From Bolinopsis microptera (taxonomy: Eukaryota; Ctenophora; Tentaculata; Lobata; Bolinopsidae): 64,000 nucleotides of DNA. The position numbers and the translations under genes were made by a program. The stretch's first letter is position 1, and the number at the start of each line of letters is the position of its first letter. This document shows, piece by piece, positions 1 through 12,711 of this stretch. The notes beneath the pieces were generated by a model, which saw only the letters and a list, made by a program, of their open reading frames with translations, searched no databases and was not told the DNA's origin. The stretch lies in NCBI RefSeq assembly GCF_026151205.1, contig NC_087074.1:1240001-1304000 (forward strand), given 5' to 3'.

Positions 1-250
1 TATAAGCTGCAGTTTTCAAGATTATGGCCTCCGTTTTATTCGTATCACAGTTCACTACTAGCTTGTTCTTGATGCACCACTTGCTGAGGTGGTCACAAAC
101 CATCTGCATTTTTTCATGGCATCCTGAGATGTTCTCGAAGGAAATCATAAGTGTACCGTCATCAGCAAATTTGTAGCAGCTTAGATATCTTTTTACTTCT
201 TCGGGGGTGTTGTGTGTCATGTCTGCTATGTATAGGATGAAGAGGAGAGG
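1..250 (-). mobile_element. Non-LTR retrotransposon reverse transcriptase, partial
   Basis: Read on the minus strand from about 250 down to 1, one frame stays open for about 82 codons and runs off the left edge. It shows an LSPLLFILYIADM block followed ~20 residues later by YKFADDGT. These correspond to reverse-transcriptase motifs with the catalytic F-A-D-D aspartates. After this come the HLSKWC and NKTEAIIL segments typical of the palm/thumb region in CR1/Jockey-like LINEs. The element starts abruptly at the LSPLLF block, next to the dispersed repeat at 261, so it is 5'-truncated. The homologous stretch at 44107-44350 has frameshifts. Family is inferred from motifs only; the clade is not certain. 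Confidence 0.8.
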
Positions 251-260
251 TGATAGATAT

Positions 261-1662
261 TTAGTACAAAAAATGTTTGACCGAGCTCATATTTATCATA
301 CGATATTCTAAAAATACACATTTATCATACAATATTATAAAATTACGATATTCTAAAAATAATTTAAAAATAAACAATATTTAAGAAGTTACAAGCACTT
401 TAAATAACTTTTTAATACCAAATTTATCAAAATCGAAGATGCTACAAATTCGATGCCAATTTATGGCCCTTATTTCGTTTACTATAACTGGTAACGTGCA
501 TGATACGAAACTGGTTCTGTAAAGCTGCACTGGAAAGAGATCGTAAATAAATTTATAAATGCTTAAACTTTGAGGATTTTCGTGATTTTTTTTGCTATCA
601 GACTATACAAACAGTATATATATACATTCAATTAAATCAAGTGATGCAATTGGCAGAGCACAATCAAATTTTAAGTGTTGCAATTGGCAGAGCACAATTC
701 ATTGCTACCAATAATTTTTTCGTGATTTTGGTTAGTTCTTTGTGTACATATTTTCAATCTTTCAAATGAATTTTCAAAAATTTAATTTATTTTAAGACAT
801 ACTTTTATGTTTTTGCACTTAAGGGGATCATTTTAATTCATGATCTTCCTGCATGCCTCCCCATATTTGACGTCCAATCACGATTTCGATACCGTTGATT
901 CAGATGCAGTGATGAACTTGTTAGTTCCAACCCCACTGTATTGTACTCTTAATCCATATGATGAGCTAGGAACATCATGAGGTCTTCACTAGCCCCCAAA
1001 GTGCGACTAAGCCGAATGATAATCCAAAATAAGGGTGAAATGGAGACTCCATGTGAAATGGACCTTTATAAAAGATCTTATGAGGGAACCCTTAAATATC
1101 TTGTTTCATTGATCGATTTCTGGCAGGGCTTCGCCTCATTTAAACCTCAATCACGGGATTCCAGATCATTCGGCTGAGTCGACCAGAGGAGATTGCTCAA
1201 AAGTCTCTATTGGCATCCTTTAGGATTTATGGCAGAAGCGGATCTCGAGACTGCAACCTTCCTATTACGGGTCCCTTCTAGCGATCACTGGGCCACTCGA
1301 GACTGCAACCTTCCTATTACGGGTCCCTTCTAGCGATCACTGGGCCACTCGAGACTGCAACCTTCCTATTACGGGTCCCTTCTAGCGATCACTGGGCCAC
1401 TCGAGACTGCAACCTTCCTATTACGGGTCCCTTCTAGCGATCACTGGGCCACTCGAGACTGCAACCTTCCTATTACGGGTCCCTTCTAGCGATCACTGGG
1501 CCACTCGAGACTGCAACCTTCCTATTACGGGTCCCTTCTAGCGATCACTGGGCCACCCCATTCACATTTATTCCTCAACTTTTAATCAAATTCTCATGGG
1601 CATCCATGGGCATTGCTTAAGTTATGATGAAAATAAACATTAGCATCATGTTAACCGTCCTC
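261..1662 (+). repeat. Dispersed ~1.4 kb repeat, copy 1
   Basis: This stretch recurs inverted at 26348-27569 and, within copy B, at about 44360-45790. One end is marked by 'tttagtacaaaaaa'; similarity at the other end fades after 'ccgtcc' near 1660. No long reading frame is present, so it is probably a non-autonomous element or an old satellite-containing repeat. A sub-segment around 600-720 ('gcaattggcagagcacaat', present twice in tandem) also matches 30390-30510. The element class is unknown. Confidence 0.75.
1246..1557. repeat. 52-bp tandem repeat, six copies
   Basis: A 52-bp unit beginning 'gagactgcaaccttcctatt' is repeated six times with almost no differences. The inverted copy of the same dispersed repeat (about 26461-26512) has a single unit. 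Copy B (about 45368-45690) has six units, each disturbed by small indels. Confidence 0.95.
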
Positions 1663-4600
1663 TAATTAGCTAGTACAGCTTGAAACCTGACTCAGACCTG
1701 ATGCCTAATTGTGTGTTTGCTTACTGCAGTTCAATGAAGTATGGGAAACTTAAATTTAGGCACAAGCTTTTTTTGTTTTACTTAAAATTTTTTTACTTAA
1801 ATGGGACCCGGCCCCTCACTTATGCAGATCAGAACATCGTGTGAACTAGTGAGTGTGGACACCCCTTAAAATAATACCAATGATTATTTAAGCTTAACAA
1901 TAAGCTCAAGCTCTCATTAAGAACTTTTGATGCACAATCAATGTTGATGCACAATCAATGTTATTAGTCAATAAGAATCTAGGATTCTTCAAAAGCCTAT
2001 TTATACGAAGGACTGGACATAGAAATTGACTGTTATGAGCTGATCTAATGCCATGCTGTACATGCTTGCAATACAAAAGAGCCAACAAGTAGTGGAGATT
2101 TATTTCTACTTCTTTGATTCGTGAGTTCCCTTTATTCTCTCTGCTATTCTTCCACCTGCTGTATGGTGGGCTTAAGTTCAGTATTACTGTCCCAAGGAAA
2201 ATAAGTAAGGCGGTATGAGACCAAAGACTGCCAACAAATAGACCATTATTGATTTGATATCTCATTCAGCTTGATTCTGTGAATACCTTGAGGAGATGAA
2301 GGAGAGGACTAATTGAATGTATTGTTAATAAACAACTATAAAATATTACCTGAATATGTCATTATCAAGTTACAGATTTTGCATAATTAGACATTGACCA
2401 CTTCATGGTAGAACAGTTTAAAAGTAACTTAACAAAGAAAGCGTTATTTTTAACCTTTATTAAGCTGCTGACACATTAATATGCTTTTAAAATAATATGT
2501 CAACTAGAATAATTTGTTCTATCAGATAGAGTACTTCAAAGTTTTCTCTATATTTCAAAGACTATTAAGTTATTCAGTTTGCTTTCTGTAGTTCCTTTTT
2601 CTTGCCCTCACAATTAACTCCTATCCAAAAATTGAGGTCAAACAAGTTACATCCAAAAATGTAAGACCTGGTACAATTTGTGTTTTCGGAATAATATTGT
2701 TTACAACAGGACCTCCAGAAATCTTTGCTTGATTGATCAAATTAAGCTATTGTTTTAATTGGATCCGCTGTTCAGTTGACCTTTTTTCAGATTACATGAT
2801 AATGATTTCAAAACAGTGAGATAATAAATTGTTCACGTTTTTGCATTTTTACATAATCTAACAATGTTTGAATCTGCATATATATTGCTAACCATCATTG
2901 CTTACATGTCATTTGAATAATTACCTGCCAAAAAATAATTGTGCTACATTTTATCACGATGGCTGAAAGCAGCATAATAATATACACAGTCTGTTTACAG
3001 AGAGGTACTGGAATTAAGGTTTATAAAACATTGCACATTTGAAGTTAGACAATCCCTCTTGATAGCCAGATAAAAAAGGCTTATCTTGGTTATCCATTCT
3101 TACAGTAACTTCCCAACTGCTTGATTTTCGCTTTTGATTGTGCACATCAGGAACCAGTTACATGATTCCTTACAATATCTGCAATCCATTCAATTATAAC
3201 ATAATTTTTGTTTGACCAATCCGTTTATTTAATCAGGATAGGATTCATAAGTAAAGGCATTAAGAATAGCATCATACGAGGTGAAATGATCGTTTTTAAG
3301 AATATTACATTATGAATATTAATTAATCAAGCAAAGGGTTTATATAAAACAAAGAGCTAATTGTATTTATAATAATTTCGATTGATATCAATTCAATTAA
3401 TAAAAACACTTATCATCATACAATGTTTTTCACCTGTTTGACTGAAAACAGGTTGTACATATTCTTTGATTTAATAAAAATATTATATCATTACAAGATT
3501 TTTATTTCCCACCTATCATATTATGTTGAAAACTATCAAGATCTAACTTCACCTTTTTATTTAGGAAGGAACACTTTACTGTGAACGTGAGTATGACATA
3601 ACTTAACTTTTATGGAATAACTTTTAGATTTGTTATGATTTGATTTGTTTTCATTTTGATAAAAACATATTTTGCTGTTGTATCCAATTGGAATCAATCC
3701 TCAGTGATTTTAATGGATTATATTGACCTTAGGCTTAATTCATCTTCTTAAATCAAATTAACTAGTTTTTTTTAACAACATTTTTTCGAAGGAAGCAAAA
3801 GTAATGAAATTAAAATTTGAATACATTTAACTGCTACATTTAAATATTCAGAATATCCATTTGAAATTAAACACTGAAATCCGAAGTTCCGAAAATAAGT
3901 TAACCAACTGAGGCTAAGGTGTATTCTTTCTGAGATAAGATAATCAGCCTATCTCTATACCTGTGTTCGAGTTTCCTTTATATAATAATGTCATTTGCAA
4001 CATTTAGCCTTTTCTGTTGTGCAGTATATAACCGCTGGTCAATGCCGAACTCCTGTGCAAGTAAGAAAGGAATCACTACAAGACTTTTGTTGATCATCTC
4101 CCATTGAGCACCTGCATATAAAACTATAACTTCACCCCCAGTATATAATATGATATACATAATGAATGGTTTAAAATTTCATACTCTCTTGGGAATAGCA
4201 TCTGTTCCATGGTAGATGGTATCCACACCGATATTATCTCCATCATATCTCTGAACTGTCACCACCTGACCACCTGATACCTCTCTCAGATAGAAGAGAA
4301 CTCTAGTTACCTGGCCTGTGAATTATCCAGATTGTGTTGAATTGAGGGAAACACGCTGCATGGAAGGGAGCATGGAATGGGAGAGATACAAATTGTAAAT
4401 TGTAAAGTCGTGGGGAGTCTCCGGGCTGTCATGTCTTGTAATTAGGGCAACTGTCAACTTGTGTCTTCACCCCAGCTTTATGTGACATATTCTGTACCCA
4501 TTTGCAGTGCTCCTGACCCCTGTACACTGATAATATATATCGCAATATTATATAATTGTAAACAGCTCATCTGTATTCGGAATAGCTTTTCTGCTGCAAG

Positions 4601-4748
4601 GATATAACATTTGAGCTCTATCAAACAGACATTAGGTCAGCATGTACAGATCAAACATAATGAGGCGGTCTCGTTGCCTAATTTCTTACATCCAGCAGTG
4701 TCAAAACATAAACACCCGTGCAAGGTTGTAATAGGCACGCATTATTGA
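1663..4748. other. Non-coding, no gene seen
   Basis: AT-rich sequence inside duplication copy A. The longest frames (119 and 60 codons, minus strand) have no recognisable motif and are broken at the matching place in copy B. I see no gene or RNA here. Confidence 0.6.
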
Positions 4749-5815
4749 AATGTACAATTAGAGCGTGGTATTCAGCAGGCAGAGCCTAAACCTGGTTACC
4801 TGGTTACCTGGTTACCTGGTAACCTGGTTACCTGGTTACCTGGTTACCTGGTTACCTGGTTACCTGGTTTCCTGGTTACCTGGTTACCTGGTTACCTGGT
4901 TACCTGGTTTCCTGGTTACCTGGTTACCTGGTTACCTGGTTACCTGGTTACCTGGTTACCTGGTTACCTGGTTTCCTGGTTACCTGGTTACCTGGTTTCC
5001 TGGTTACCTGGTTACCTGGTTACCTGGTTTCCTGGTTACCTGGTTACCTGGTTACCTGGTTACCTGGTTTCCTGGTTACCTGGTTACCTGGTTACCTGGT
5101 TACCTGGTTACCTGTTTTCCTGGTTTCCTGGTTACCTGGTTACCTGGTTACCTGGTTACCTGGTTACCTGGTTACCTGGTTACCTGGTTACCTGGTTACC
5201 TGTTTTCCTGGTTTCCTGGTTACCCGGTTACCTGGTTACCTGGTTACCTGGTTACCTGGTTACCTGGTTACCTGTTTTCCTGGTTTCCTGGTTACCTGGT
5301 TACCTGGTTACCTGGTTACCTGGTTACCTGGTAATGTACAATTAGAGCGTGGTATTCAGCAGGCAGAGCCTAAACCTGGTTACCTGGTTACCCGGTTACC
5401 TGGTTACCTGGTTACCTGGTTTCCTGGTTTCCTGGTTACCTGGTTACCTGGTTTCCTGGTTACCCTGGTTACCTGGTTACCTGGTTACCTGGTTACCTGG
5501 TTACCTGGTTACCTGTTTTCCTGGTTTCCTGGTTACCTGGTTACCTGGTTACCTGGTTACCTGGTTACCTGGTTACCTGGTTACCTGGTTACCTGGTTAC
5601 CTGGTTACCTGGTTACCTGGTTTCCTGGTTACCTGGTTACCTGGTTACCTGGTTACCTGGTTACCTGGTTACCTGGTTTCCTGGTTACCTGGTTACCTGG
5701 TTACCTGGTTACCTGGTTACCTGTTTTCCTGGTTACCTGGTTACCTGGTTACCTGGTTACCTGGTTACCTGGTAATGTACAGTTAGAGCGTGGTATTCAG
5801 CAGGCAGAGCCTAAA
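4749..5815. repeat. GGTTACCT minisatellite, two arrays with shared spacer
   Basis: Two arrays of the 8-bp unit GGTTACCT lie at 4792-5332 (about 68 units) and 5376-5772 (about 50 units). Variant units GGTTTCCT and TGTTTTCCT are interspersed. A 43-bp spacer starting 'aatgtacaattagagcgtgg' stands before, between and after the arrays (4749, 5333, 5773), so array plus spacer forms a larger repeat. The unit contains no stop in any plus-strand frame, which makes long artificial reading frames with an eight-residue LVTWLPGY period; these are not genes. Confidence 0.97.
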
Positions 5816-6950
5816 CTCTAAACTTATGTTGACTTCCTCTAGCTCTCGGTATTGGATCAAAATAACTCTCTCCCTCTATATTGCGATGTGGTGAGAGAGC
5901 CAACCCAACCTGAATTTGCGGTATAGTTTGTATGATTAGACGCTTTCAGCACTTGCAACCCAACAATATATACAATACTACTTGTTCCGTGGTCTCAGCT
6001 TCATGACTTGAGACAAGAGAGCCAATATCTAATATAGCATACAGTTAAACTTTAGTGCAATGCAATAGAAGCTCTCATATTTCTATCGCTCATATACTTA
6101 GAAGCAGCACTTCTCTGTTTTTATCATGACGAATGTTAGGTATGGCCACGGTGTCACACGTTCACCGACTTCTCTAATCTTAACATATATGTATTTTCTG
6201 TGCATGGTGGTTATCCACAACACACTGACTTGTAAACCGATAAGAGCTAGGTTTTGCCTTGCATGGGAAGCCTGAAATCAATGATGTATCTCTGCCTTAA
6301 AATCCGGCAGTTGCTAATTCACTCTCTCCGCAATGATCAAGTTCGCCTGTTCTCAAGTATGCAGCCTTATAGATAATTCCTCACACCTCTGCTCATGCTG
6401 TTCATTTTTGTATCAAATTTCCCCCAAAACCCCCAAAAAAAACCCAAAAACCATTAGAACTAATCCCTCCAGAACTCCCCTTCAATTAACCTAAAAACGC
6501 AAAAATTTTGCCAAAAATGTGTCAAAAGTGCTTAAAAACTCAATTTTTGAGTGCGTCTTTAAGCGTTTTGTCAGAAAACTACAACTAAACGCTACAAATG
6601 TTTTCCTTATAACCAGTTCAAATATCCTGCAAATACCTTCTGTAATATAGTCAATTAGATTTATATTGTCGGTATCGATACTCATACACTCAGTGAGTGT
6701 GCCGTTTCAAATTGAGATACATATAGATCATCCTCAATCTTAATACCGGATCATTACATCTAATAACGATCACACCACACATAATATGTGTGGTTTAACG
6801 GCGTTCTTATATTAAAAAGCTCTCACTTGACTTTGTTGCAGCAACTCAGGTGTTATTCCACCCTATTTCATCAACCTTGATTGTATTTCACAGGTGTCGG
6901 TCGACTCATTTAGATTAAACTTGTTGCAAGTATATTTAATATTTTAATAT
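5816..6950. other. Non-coding, no gene seen
   Basis: The duplication ends near 6415. It is followed by a C/A-rich patch (6418-6450) and AT-rich sequence. No gene, RNA or element is recognisable. Confidence 0.6.
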
Positions 6951-6951
6951 C

Positions 6952-7248
6952 CACAACTCACCAACTGGTGAATGAAAGGGTGAAGACTATATTATATACT
7001 TTATAAAGTAATAATATAGTCTATATATAGACTATATTATATACTTTATAAAGTATATAAAATAGTCTTCATAAAGATATATAATTTAGCTTACCTGATT
7101 CAGGATGTCTGAAGATCTAATGAAAAATGTTTTTCTTAACAAACGCCTCATACGTGTGTTTTACTACAGCTTCAACCTGCTCATCTGACTATTTGGGAAT
7201 TTTAAACTCTTGATAAGTCCCACCCTTTCATCACCAGTTGTGAGTTTT
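6952..7248. mobile_element. MITE-like element with hairpin core
   Basis: Inverted terminal repeats of about 25-27 bp occur at 6956-6982 and 7221-7245. They share the core ACTGGTGA(A)TGAAAGGGTG. Just inside the left end is a near-perfect palindrome of about 89 bp (6981-7069) built on 'ctatatatag' with arms containing 'actttataaagta'. There is no reading frame, so this would be a non-autonomous DNA element of about 0.3 kb. Target-site duplications are not clear. Confidence 0.6.
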
Positions 7249-7434
7249 CTAGAAACTGTTTTGCACGTTTTGAATATTCTGTCTTAGTAAGCTCGCGTTC
7301 AAAGTTTCGTTTTGGAGTAACTTTGCAGTTTTTGTAATTTTAGGTTTTGTACTTTAATTTTGTATTTTATTTTGAGAATATACCGTATATATTCGTTTTT
7401 CACTAAACTGAATAATTTCATAACTCAAGAATAA

Positions 7435-7550
7435 ATGACCAGAAAAATGACCGTAAATGGACCAGTAAATGAACCATAAATGACCAGTAAATGACCAAAA
7501 TGACCAGTAAATACCAGTTAATGACCAGTAAATGACCAGTAAATGACCAT
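7435..7550. repeat. AATGACCAGTA minisatellite
   Basis: About ten imperfect copies of an 11-12 bp unit built around 'aatgaccagta'. It explains the 86-codon minus-strand frame crossing the array, which I do not regard as a gene. Confidence 0.9.
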
Positions 7551-9560
7551 GGCTTCCCACAACTAACTCCAACGGCACACTATTTGGAAGAATCGGATGG
7601 GGACCGCTACGCATACGCAGGATGGTACTTACTAGTGATCCATATAGCGTCCTCTACTAGGAGACCACCACAAATACTGATAAGTACCATCCAGTACAAC
7701 GCAATACATCTGAACAAGAGTTACAGTAACATTATACAGCACATTGCTGTAGCCGACTTGGGAAATGCTAACACTTATTTTGTCGTTCATAGATTTTTTG
7801 TTTCAAACCATTGCAAAGAAAGGTCTACGAGAAGTGGGTGTATTGGTATACCTTATGTGGTATTTCTACGCACATCATGTGCTCTCTCAATATGTGATGA
7901 CTTTAAGTAAGCACATGCGGTTGAAATTTCCTCTTAAATCACGTACAAGAGGTTTGGTGAACAGTCTTTGCTCAAAAGATCGTGCTTAGGTATGTGGTTT
8001 GCACTCTTTTACACCCAGTGGCATTGTTAATCGTGGATAAAAATGACTTTATTTGACTATCGGTTGTAACAACTTGCATGTAGGGGTTATACGTCCACCC
8101 GAAGGGAAGTGGTTGCAACCTATCATTTCCATCATCATACCAGTTTTAACCAAACCTGTCACGTACTACAACTATTCTTTATGCGGGTAGAGCAGAGAAA
8201 AGCGTTTAGATTGTCCCATAGAATCCATCGCTGGCAAGGTATTTTAACCTGCATGCTTACTGCCATTGTTTTCACTTTGGCATTTCTTCCATATCCATAT
8301 ACTTTAATCTTCTGAACAATTTGTCGAAGTAATCCATCTTCGCCGGAGTCCAAAGACCTTTTCTACTCTCAGTTTTAAACCGGTATCAATAGCCTTACGC
8401 CATAAACACCATTCACATATGTTTATATACAGTTTAACATTAAAAGCTTTCAGAATTTCCTTGCGCAGGTTTTATCTAGTGGTCTCCTATTTCACAACGA
8501 CCACTTCCACAGACTAGAGACCAACTCAGAACACGCTGACATTCCTGTGAAGACATTTCCCCCGGCAGTTAATGATTTCCCATCGGAGAAATCCATGCAG
8601 CGGAAGTTTATTTTTAGGGCCATGCTGAGGAAATAACTATAGGCAAAAACCTGATGAGCCTAATTTTAAATATCCAAAATGATGTAAACCCATTCACGAA
8701 GTAATTTCTGTTTGGATTTGGTTCGATGATATATTATATATTATTTCAGAATTTTGATAATAATATAATTATTTGATTATTATAACTGATAGTAAAATAT
8801 ACAGGATATGGATAAAACGTTCTGTATTAATTGTACATTATAAATTTCATTACATTTATGAAAGCGTCATTTATTTACATTTTACTGAAAGTGAGGAGCC
8901 TCCGTAAATTAGGAGATTTTCACTAATTTATTAAATATTAAAAACACCTGGGTAACTCTAACAAGCTCCCTCCTCGCTCAAAATGGCCTATCTCTATAAA
9001 TCTGATATAAAGTTCTGTTTGTCCGTATCTGGAATGTGCATGAACTGTAACACTAACCTCCGCAGTATAAACCGTCTAGAACCTTTCCTCATCTTGCTGA
9101 ACGTTAATAAATGGTAGTTTGTGCGAAATATTTAAGATTAAAATATGCCATGTTTACAGTAGCAGTGTGTTTAAGAATCCCGTAACCAATCTTTGAAACC
9201 ATTGCTAGTATGCTGAATACTTTTACCAGCTTCAAAGTTCAAATAACGCGGCACATACTGAAAAAAAGAATCGTTGAAATCGATCGAAAGGGATTGGAAA
9301 ACACGGGAACCCCAAGGCCTAAGCATCAATTTTTAAACACAACCATTGAAATGAGATATAAAGCTAAACGATAATATTGATGAGAGAGTAGAGTCACGTG
9401 ATCTATATCAACTACCTGTCATCACTGTTTAGATAGTATCTCTGTGAAGGCGATGCTGGTCGCTGTGTCCGAAGGGGGGGACGTGGCTCGTGTCTGAAAA
9501 CCCCAACTTCGGTACCTTTTATCATTCTTCTGCTTCCTCCGAAGAGATGATAATAACCAT
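7551..9560. other. Non-coding, no gene confirmed
   Basis: Several short overlapping frames occur (for example 7584-7910 and 7765-7989, plus strand). None has a recognisable motif or good flanking splice signals. The rest is AT-rich with a short G run near 9474. Confidence 0.5.
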
Positions 9561-9564
9561 AGCA

Positions 9565-9962
9565 ACTTAAGATTACAAAGTTACAAGAATTACAAGAGTT
9601 ACAAAGTTACAAGGTTACAAGAGTTAAAAGGTTTAAAAGAGTTAAAAGAGTTAAAAGAGTTACAAAGCGTTACCAGAATACAAAGAGTTGCAAGAGTTAC
9701 ACAGAGTTACAAGAGTTAACAAGAGTTACAAGAGTTTACAAGAATTACAAGGATTACAAGAGTTACACGAGTTACAAAGTTACAGAGTTACAAAGTTACA
9801 CGAGTTTAAAAGAGTTAATAAAGAGTTACACAGTTACAAGAGTTACAAGAGTTTCCAAGAGTATTTAAAAGAAGTTTTACAAATTACAAAATTACAACGG
9901 TTTGCAAGAGTTACAACGAGTTACAAGGGTTACAAGAGTTACAAGAGTTACAAGAGTTAAGT
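9565..9962. repeat. Degenerate AAGAGTTAC minisatellite
   Basis: About 400 bp of irregular 8-10 bp units related to 'aagagttac', with frequent variants such as 'aagagttaa' and 'aaagttac'. The 90-codon plus-strand frame over it is low-complexity and not considered coding. Confidence 0.9.
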
Positions 9963-10053
9963 TCAATTTATCCCAGTAGCTACAAGATTGAAGGTACCCA
10001 CTTCTACCCAAACATTAAACCACACCCTCTCCTTCAATAAAACATCAGGTATA

Positions 10054-10238
10054 TCACAAAACTTGTCTTGGAGAATGCTTCGTTAAGTAGTTTCTGGAGG
10101 AGCTGAGTCTGACTGATAACCTCTTTAAACCCTTCTCAGCAGGTGTCCTGGGTCCGTTAGAGTGGACACACAGCGTGTCAGGGTCAGGGCTATCCCGCCC
10201 GTTGTACAGTGTCCTTCGCATGGCCTTAATTGTGGGTA
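10054..10238 (-). CDS. Possible terminal exon, unknown protein
   Basis: On the minus strand a frame of about 60 codons ends at a TGA (10054-10056). It is more GC-rich than its surroundings and has a non-repetitive, charged composition (RDSPDPDTLCVHSNGPRTP, then a Ser/Arg/Lys-rich end). A weak acceptor-like sequence (TATGATAG) precedes it at 10238. I do not recognise the protein, and no partner exon was found upstream on that strand. It could be the last exon of a gene or a chance frame. Confidence 0.3.
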
Positions 10239-10259
10239 CTATCATACAGACAGGAGGTG

Positions 10260-12700
10260 TGATGTTTAGTGGGAAATTTGGTATCTTTATCTAGAGTTGA
10301 GATATGAATTTTCCCCCCCCGCCAAAATTTGTTTTTTTCATCAAAATCATCCTTTCTTGGTTAATACTTAGTAAAATAACTCGGTTTAGTAGCTTGGTCG
10401 GTAATAGTAATAAATTAAATTATGAACTTCAAAGTACATTAATTTTTCTCGTCACAAAATAAAACAATAGCTTAATTCCACAAAACATTGCCAAAATCAC
10501 CAAAATGGGGCAAGTTCATCCTAATCATTATTGCAGTAGCGAGTCACTGGGTCTCACCCAAGAAATTAGTTACATGATTAAACCAACACTGTTCTCCCCC
10601 AATCCAAGAATTCTAGTCCCTCACTGTAGAAGAGAATCTTTGAGATCTACGTTGAAAAACAATTCAATGTCAACCAGATTCCGCTGATCATTTCATTTTT
10701 TTGTGGCCCCACTTTCTTTGTTTATGTCCTAAAACCCCAAGCCCACGGGCATTAACACTAAAACGTCACTAATTATAAAATTTTGGTCTCCTTTTTTCAA
10801 GTCAGGCGATGGAAGTTTGGTATCCTAATACAAATGTTTTTCTCTCCTGCCTCGATCCGAAAACTCGTATACGCCAGCTTTTCGTTAACTAAAGAAAAGA
10901 ATGTATTTTTAAATCAACTATTTAGTAGATCAATTCATTACTACTGGAATTATACACAAAAAGTTATATTATTGAGTTTTACGCTAATTTTAGATAAGAC
11001 ATAAAAGTTCCACCATAGAATAAAAAAAACGCTTACAAATTAGAAACAACGTTTTGTACATAATATAAAAAAGCAACACTTTGTTTAACTACATTTTTTC
11101 CCAGCCCATTGACGGTTGTTATGACATGATGGATATTCATCCAAAGGTGTCTCCCCTCCAGTCTCTTTTTGTTGAAGAGAAGTCCGGAATTACGAATTAT
11201 GTTTGTCCAACCCACTTCTTGGTCTTTCTTAAATCTTTCCTGAGGGTGGCAGTTGTTATAAAATTATGATTTTAGATAATCTTACATCATTATTAATATG
11301 TTGAACGATAAATCAACATAGACTGCTAAAAACGGATAATCGATGAGATTCTTTGAAGATTTTAAAAATACTAATGATCCTATAATCTTGTCAGTGGTAC
11401 ATCAATCTCGATTATAATTATAATTTACAATTTTCCATTAATTTTGAAATTATTTCGCTTCAATAGAGAAATCGGCCATGATAACTTATCAATCCAACAG
11501 TAAACGAACCGCCGGTTTGAGAGCTTCCCCCAAGTTCCCCAGCCCTTTGCCTTCCCTAATTCCATGTATGATATCCTTGAAGTTCATGTAACCGTCCCCT
11601 GCTAATCCCTACATTCCTCATTTCCCTGGTAAATCAGTCATCATCCTGTGTGGCACATTCCAGTTGCATTCCTGACAGGGGAAAACAACTTGTCGAATAG
11701 ATCGAACTTTTTTGCAAAATATAGTGATTTCTTGCACATTTGTCATAGTTTAATCTCTAACAACAATTTGTCATACAGCAAATGTTTATGTAAAACTAGA
11801 AACGATCTAAAATTATGCATTGGGTTTTAAAGGTGGCATATGTTACGACAAACAATTTATATTTTTTAATGAAACCTGAGGTACATTTTTCGAGGTCCCT
11901 TCAGATAACCCTGCGTCAGTTCATGCGGTCTTTCTTGGAGATAGGTTCCCGGATAACATTCCCCATTACCCTTGCAGCACGCTGTAGCCACCTCACTTCT
12001 TAAAACATCCTTAATTTAAATTATGATTAGTGAAAAAAATTCATCTTAGTGAACAATTCCAGTGATAAAAACCTATCGTGGAATAATTTGCTTGGATCTT
12101 AGTACCGTTGGATCTGCGAAAATTAATTCCTCCGTCCGGTGCTGATAAAATTTATGATAAAATTAAACTGTGATTGTTCATGCTGAGCTAAATTTTCACG
12201 TTATTGAGCTCTGATTTTTGATCAAGAATAAATGAACGTATCGTAACAATGAGATAGTCAAAGGGCTGTTAAAAAAAAAGGTTTCTCTTTTGGGTAAATT
12301 GATGAAAATTTTAACTGGTAATCAATGGAATTCATAAAGTTATAACTTTGAATAGTTTAATTGTTTCATGATAAAATAGTTAAATACAATTCAAAACAAA
12401 CATGCATCACAGATATTTGGGCATTACTTCGTCCTGCATTGTGTCTGTTTTCATAATTTAGTACAATAAATATAAGATTAAAAAGTGCACGATATAAAAC
12501 CAAGTTGGTGAAAGAGTGCACAAATGAAGGTCTTCCTGTCACATGCTTACAATACTTGGTTACATTACTTGGTATTTATGTCACCTACCTACTATTCTCA
12601 ATAAACTACTAATGAAGAAGAACTTCGCATGAAAATAAGGACACAGCTGGCGTTGCTACCGACTGAAATATCCTTTCATCTCAATGTTCTTAATGCTGGT
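10260..12700. other. Non-coding, no gene seen
   Basis: AT-rich DNA with a short poly-C run at about 10313. Only scattered short frames are present and none has motifs. Confidence 0.6.
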
Positions 12701-12711
12701 ATCGTTCATGG

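Larger units (their letters stand above)
1..6415. repeat. 6.4 kb direct duplication, copy A
   Basis: The segment aligns along its whole length, in the same orientation, with 44107-50541. It contains in order a LINE reverse-transcriptase end, a dispersed repeat, a 52-bp tandem array, ~3 kb without genes, and two 8-bp minisatellite arrays. The match starts at or before the window edge and stops near 6415, at the words 'tgttcatttttgtatca', after which the two copies have unrelated sequence. Copy A looks like the cleaner version: the reverse-transcriptase frame at 1-250 is open here and broken in copy B. Confidence 0.9.

Noticed and set aside
1906-2265. 119-codon minus-strand frame
   Set aside because: The matching segment in copy B is broken and no motif is visible.
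4765-5786. Reading frames of 189 and 145 codons with LVTWLPGY repeats
   Set aside because: Produced by an 8-bp minisatellite without stops in forward frames; no start context, no domain, disrupted in the second copy.
7584-7989. Plus-strand frames of 108 and 74 codons as a gene
   Set aside because: No recognised motif, overlapping frames, no convincing splice signals; could not be supported.
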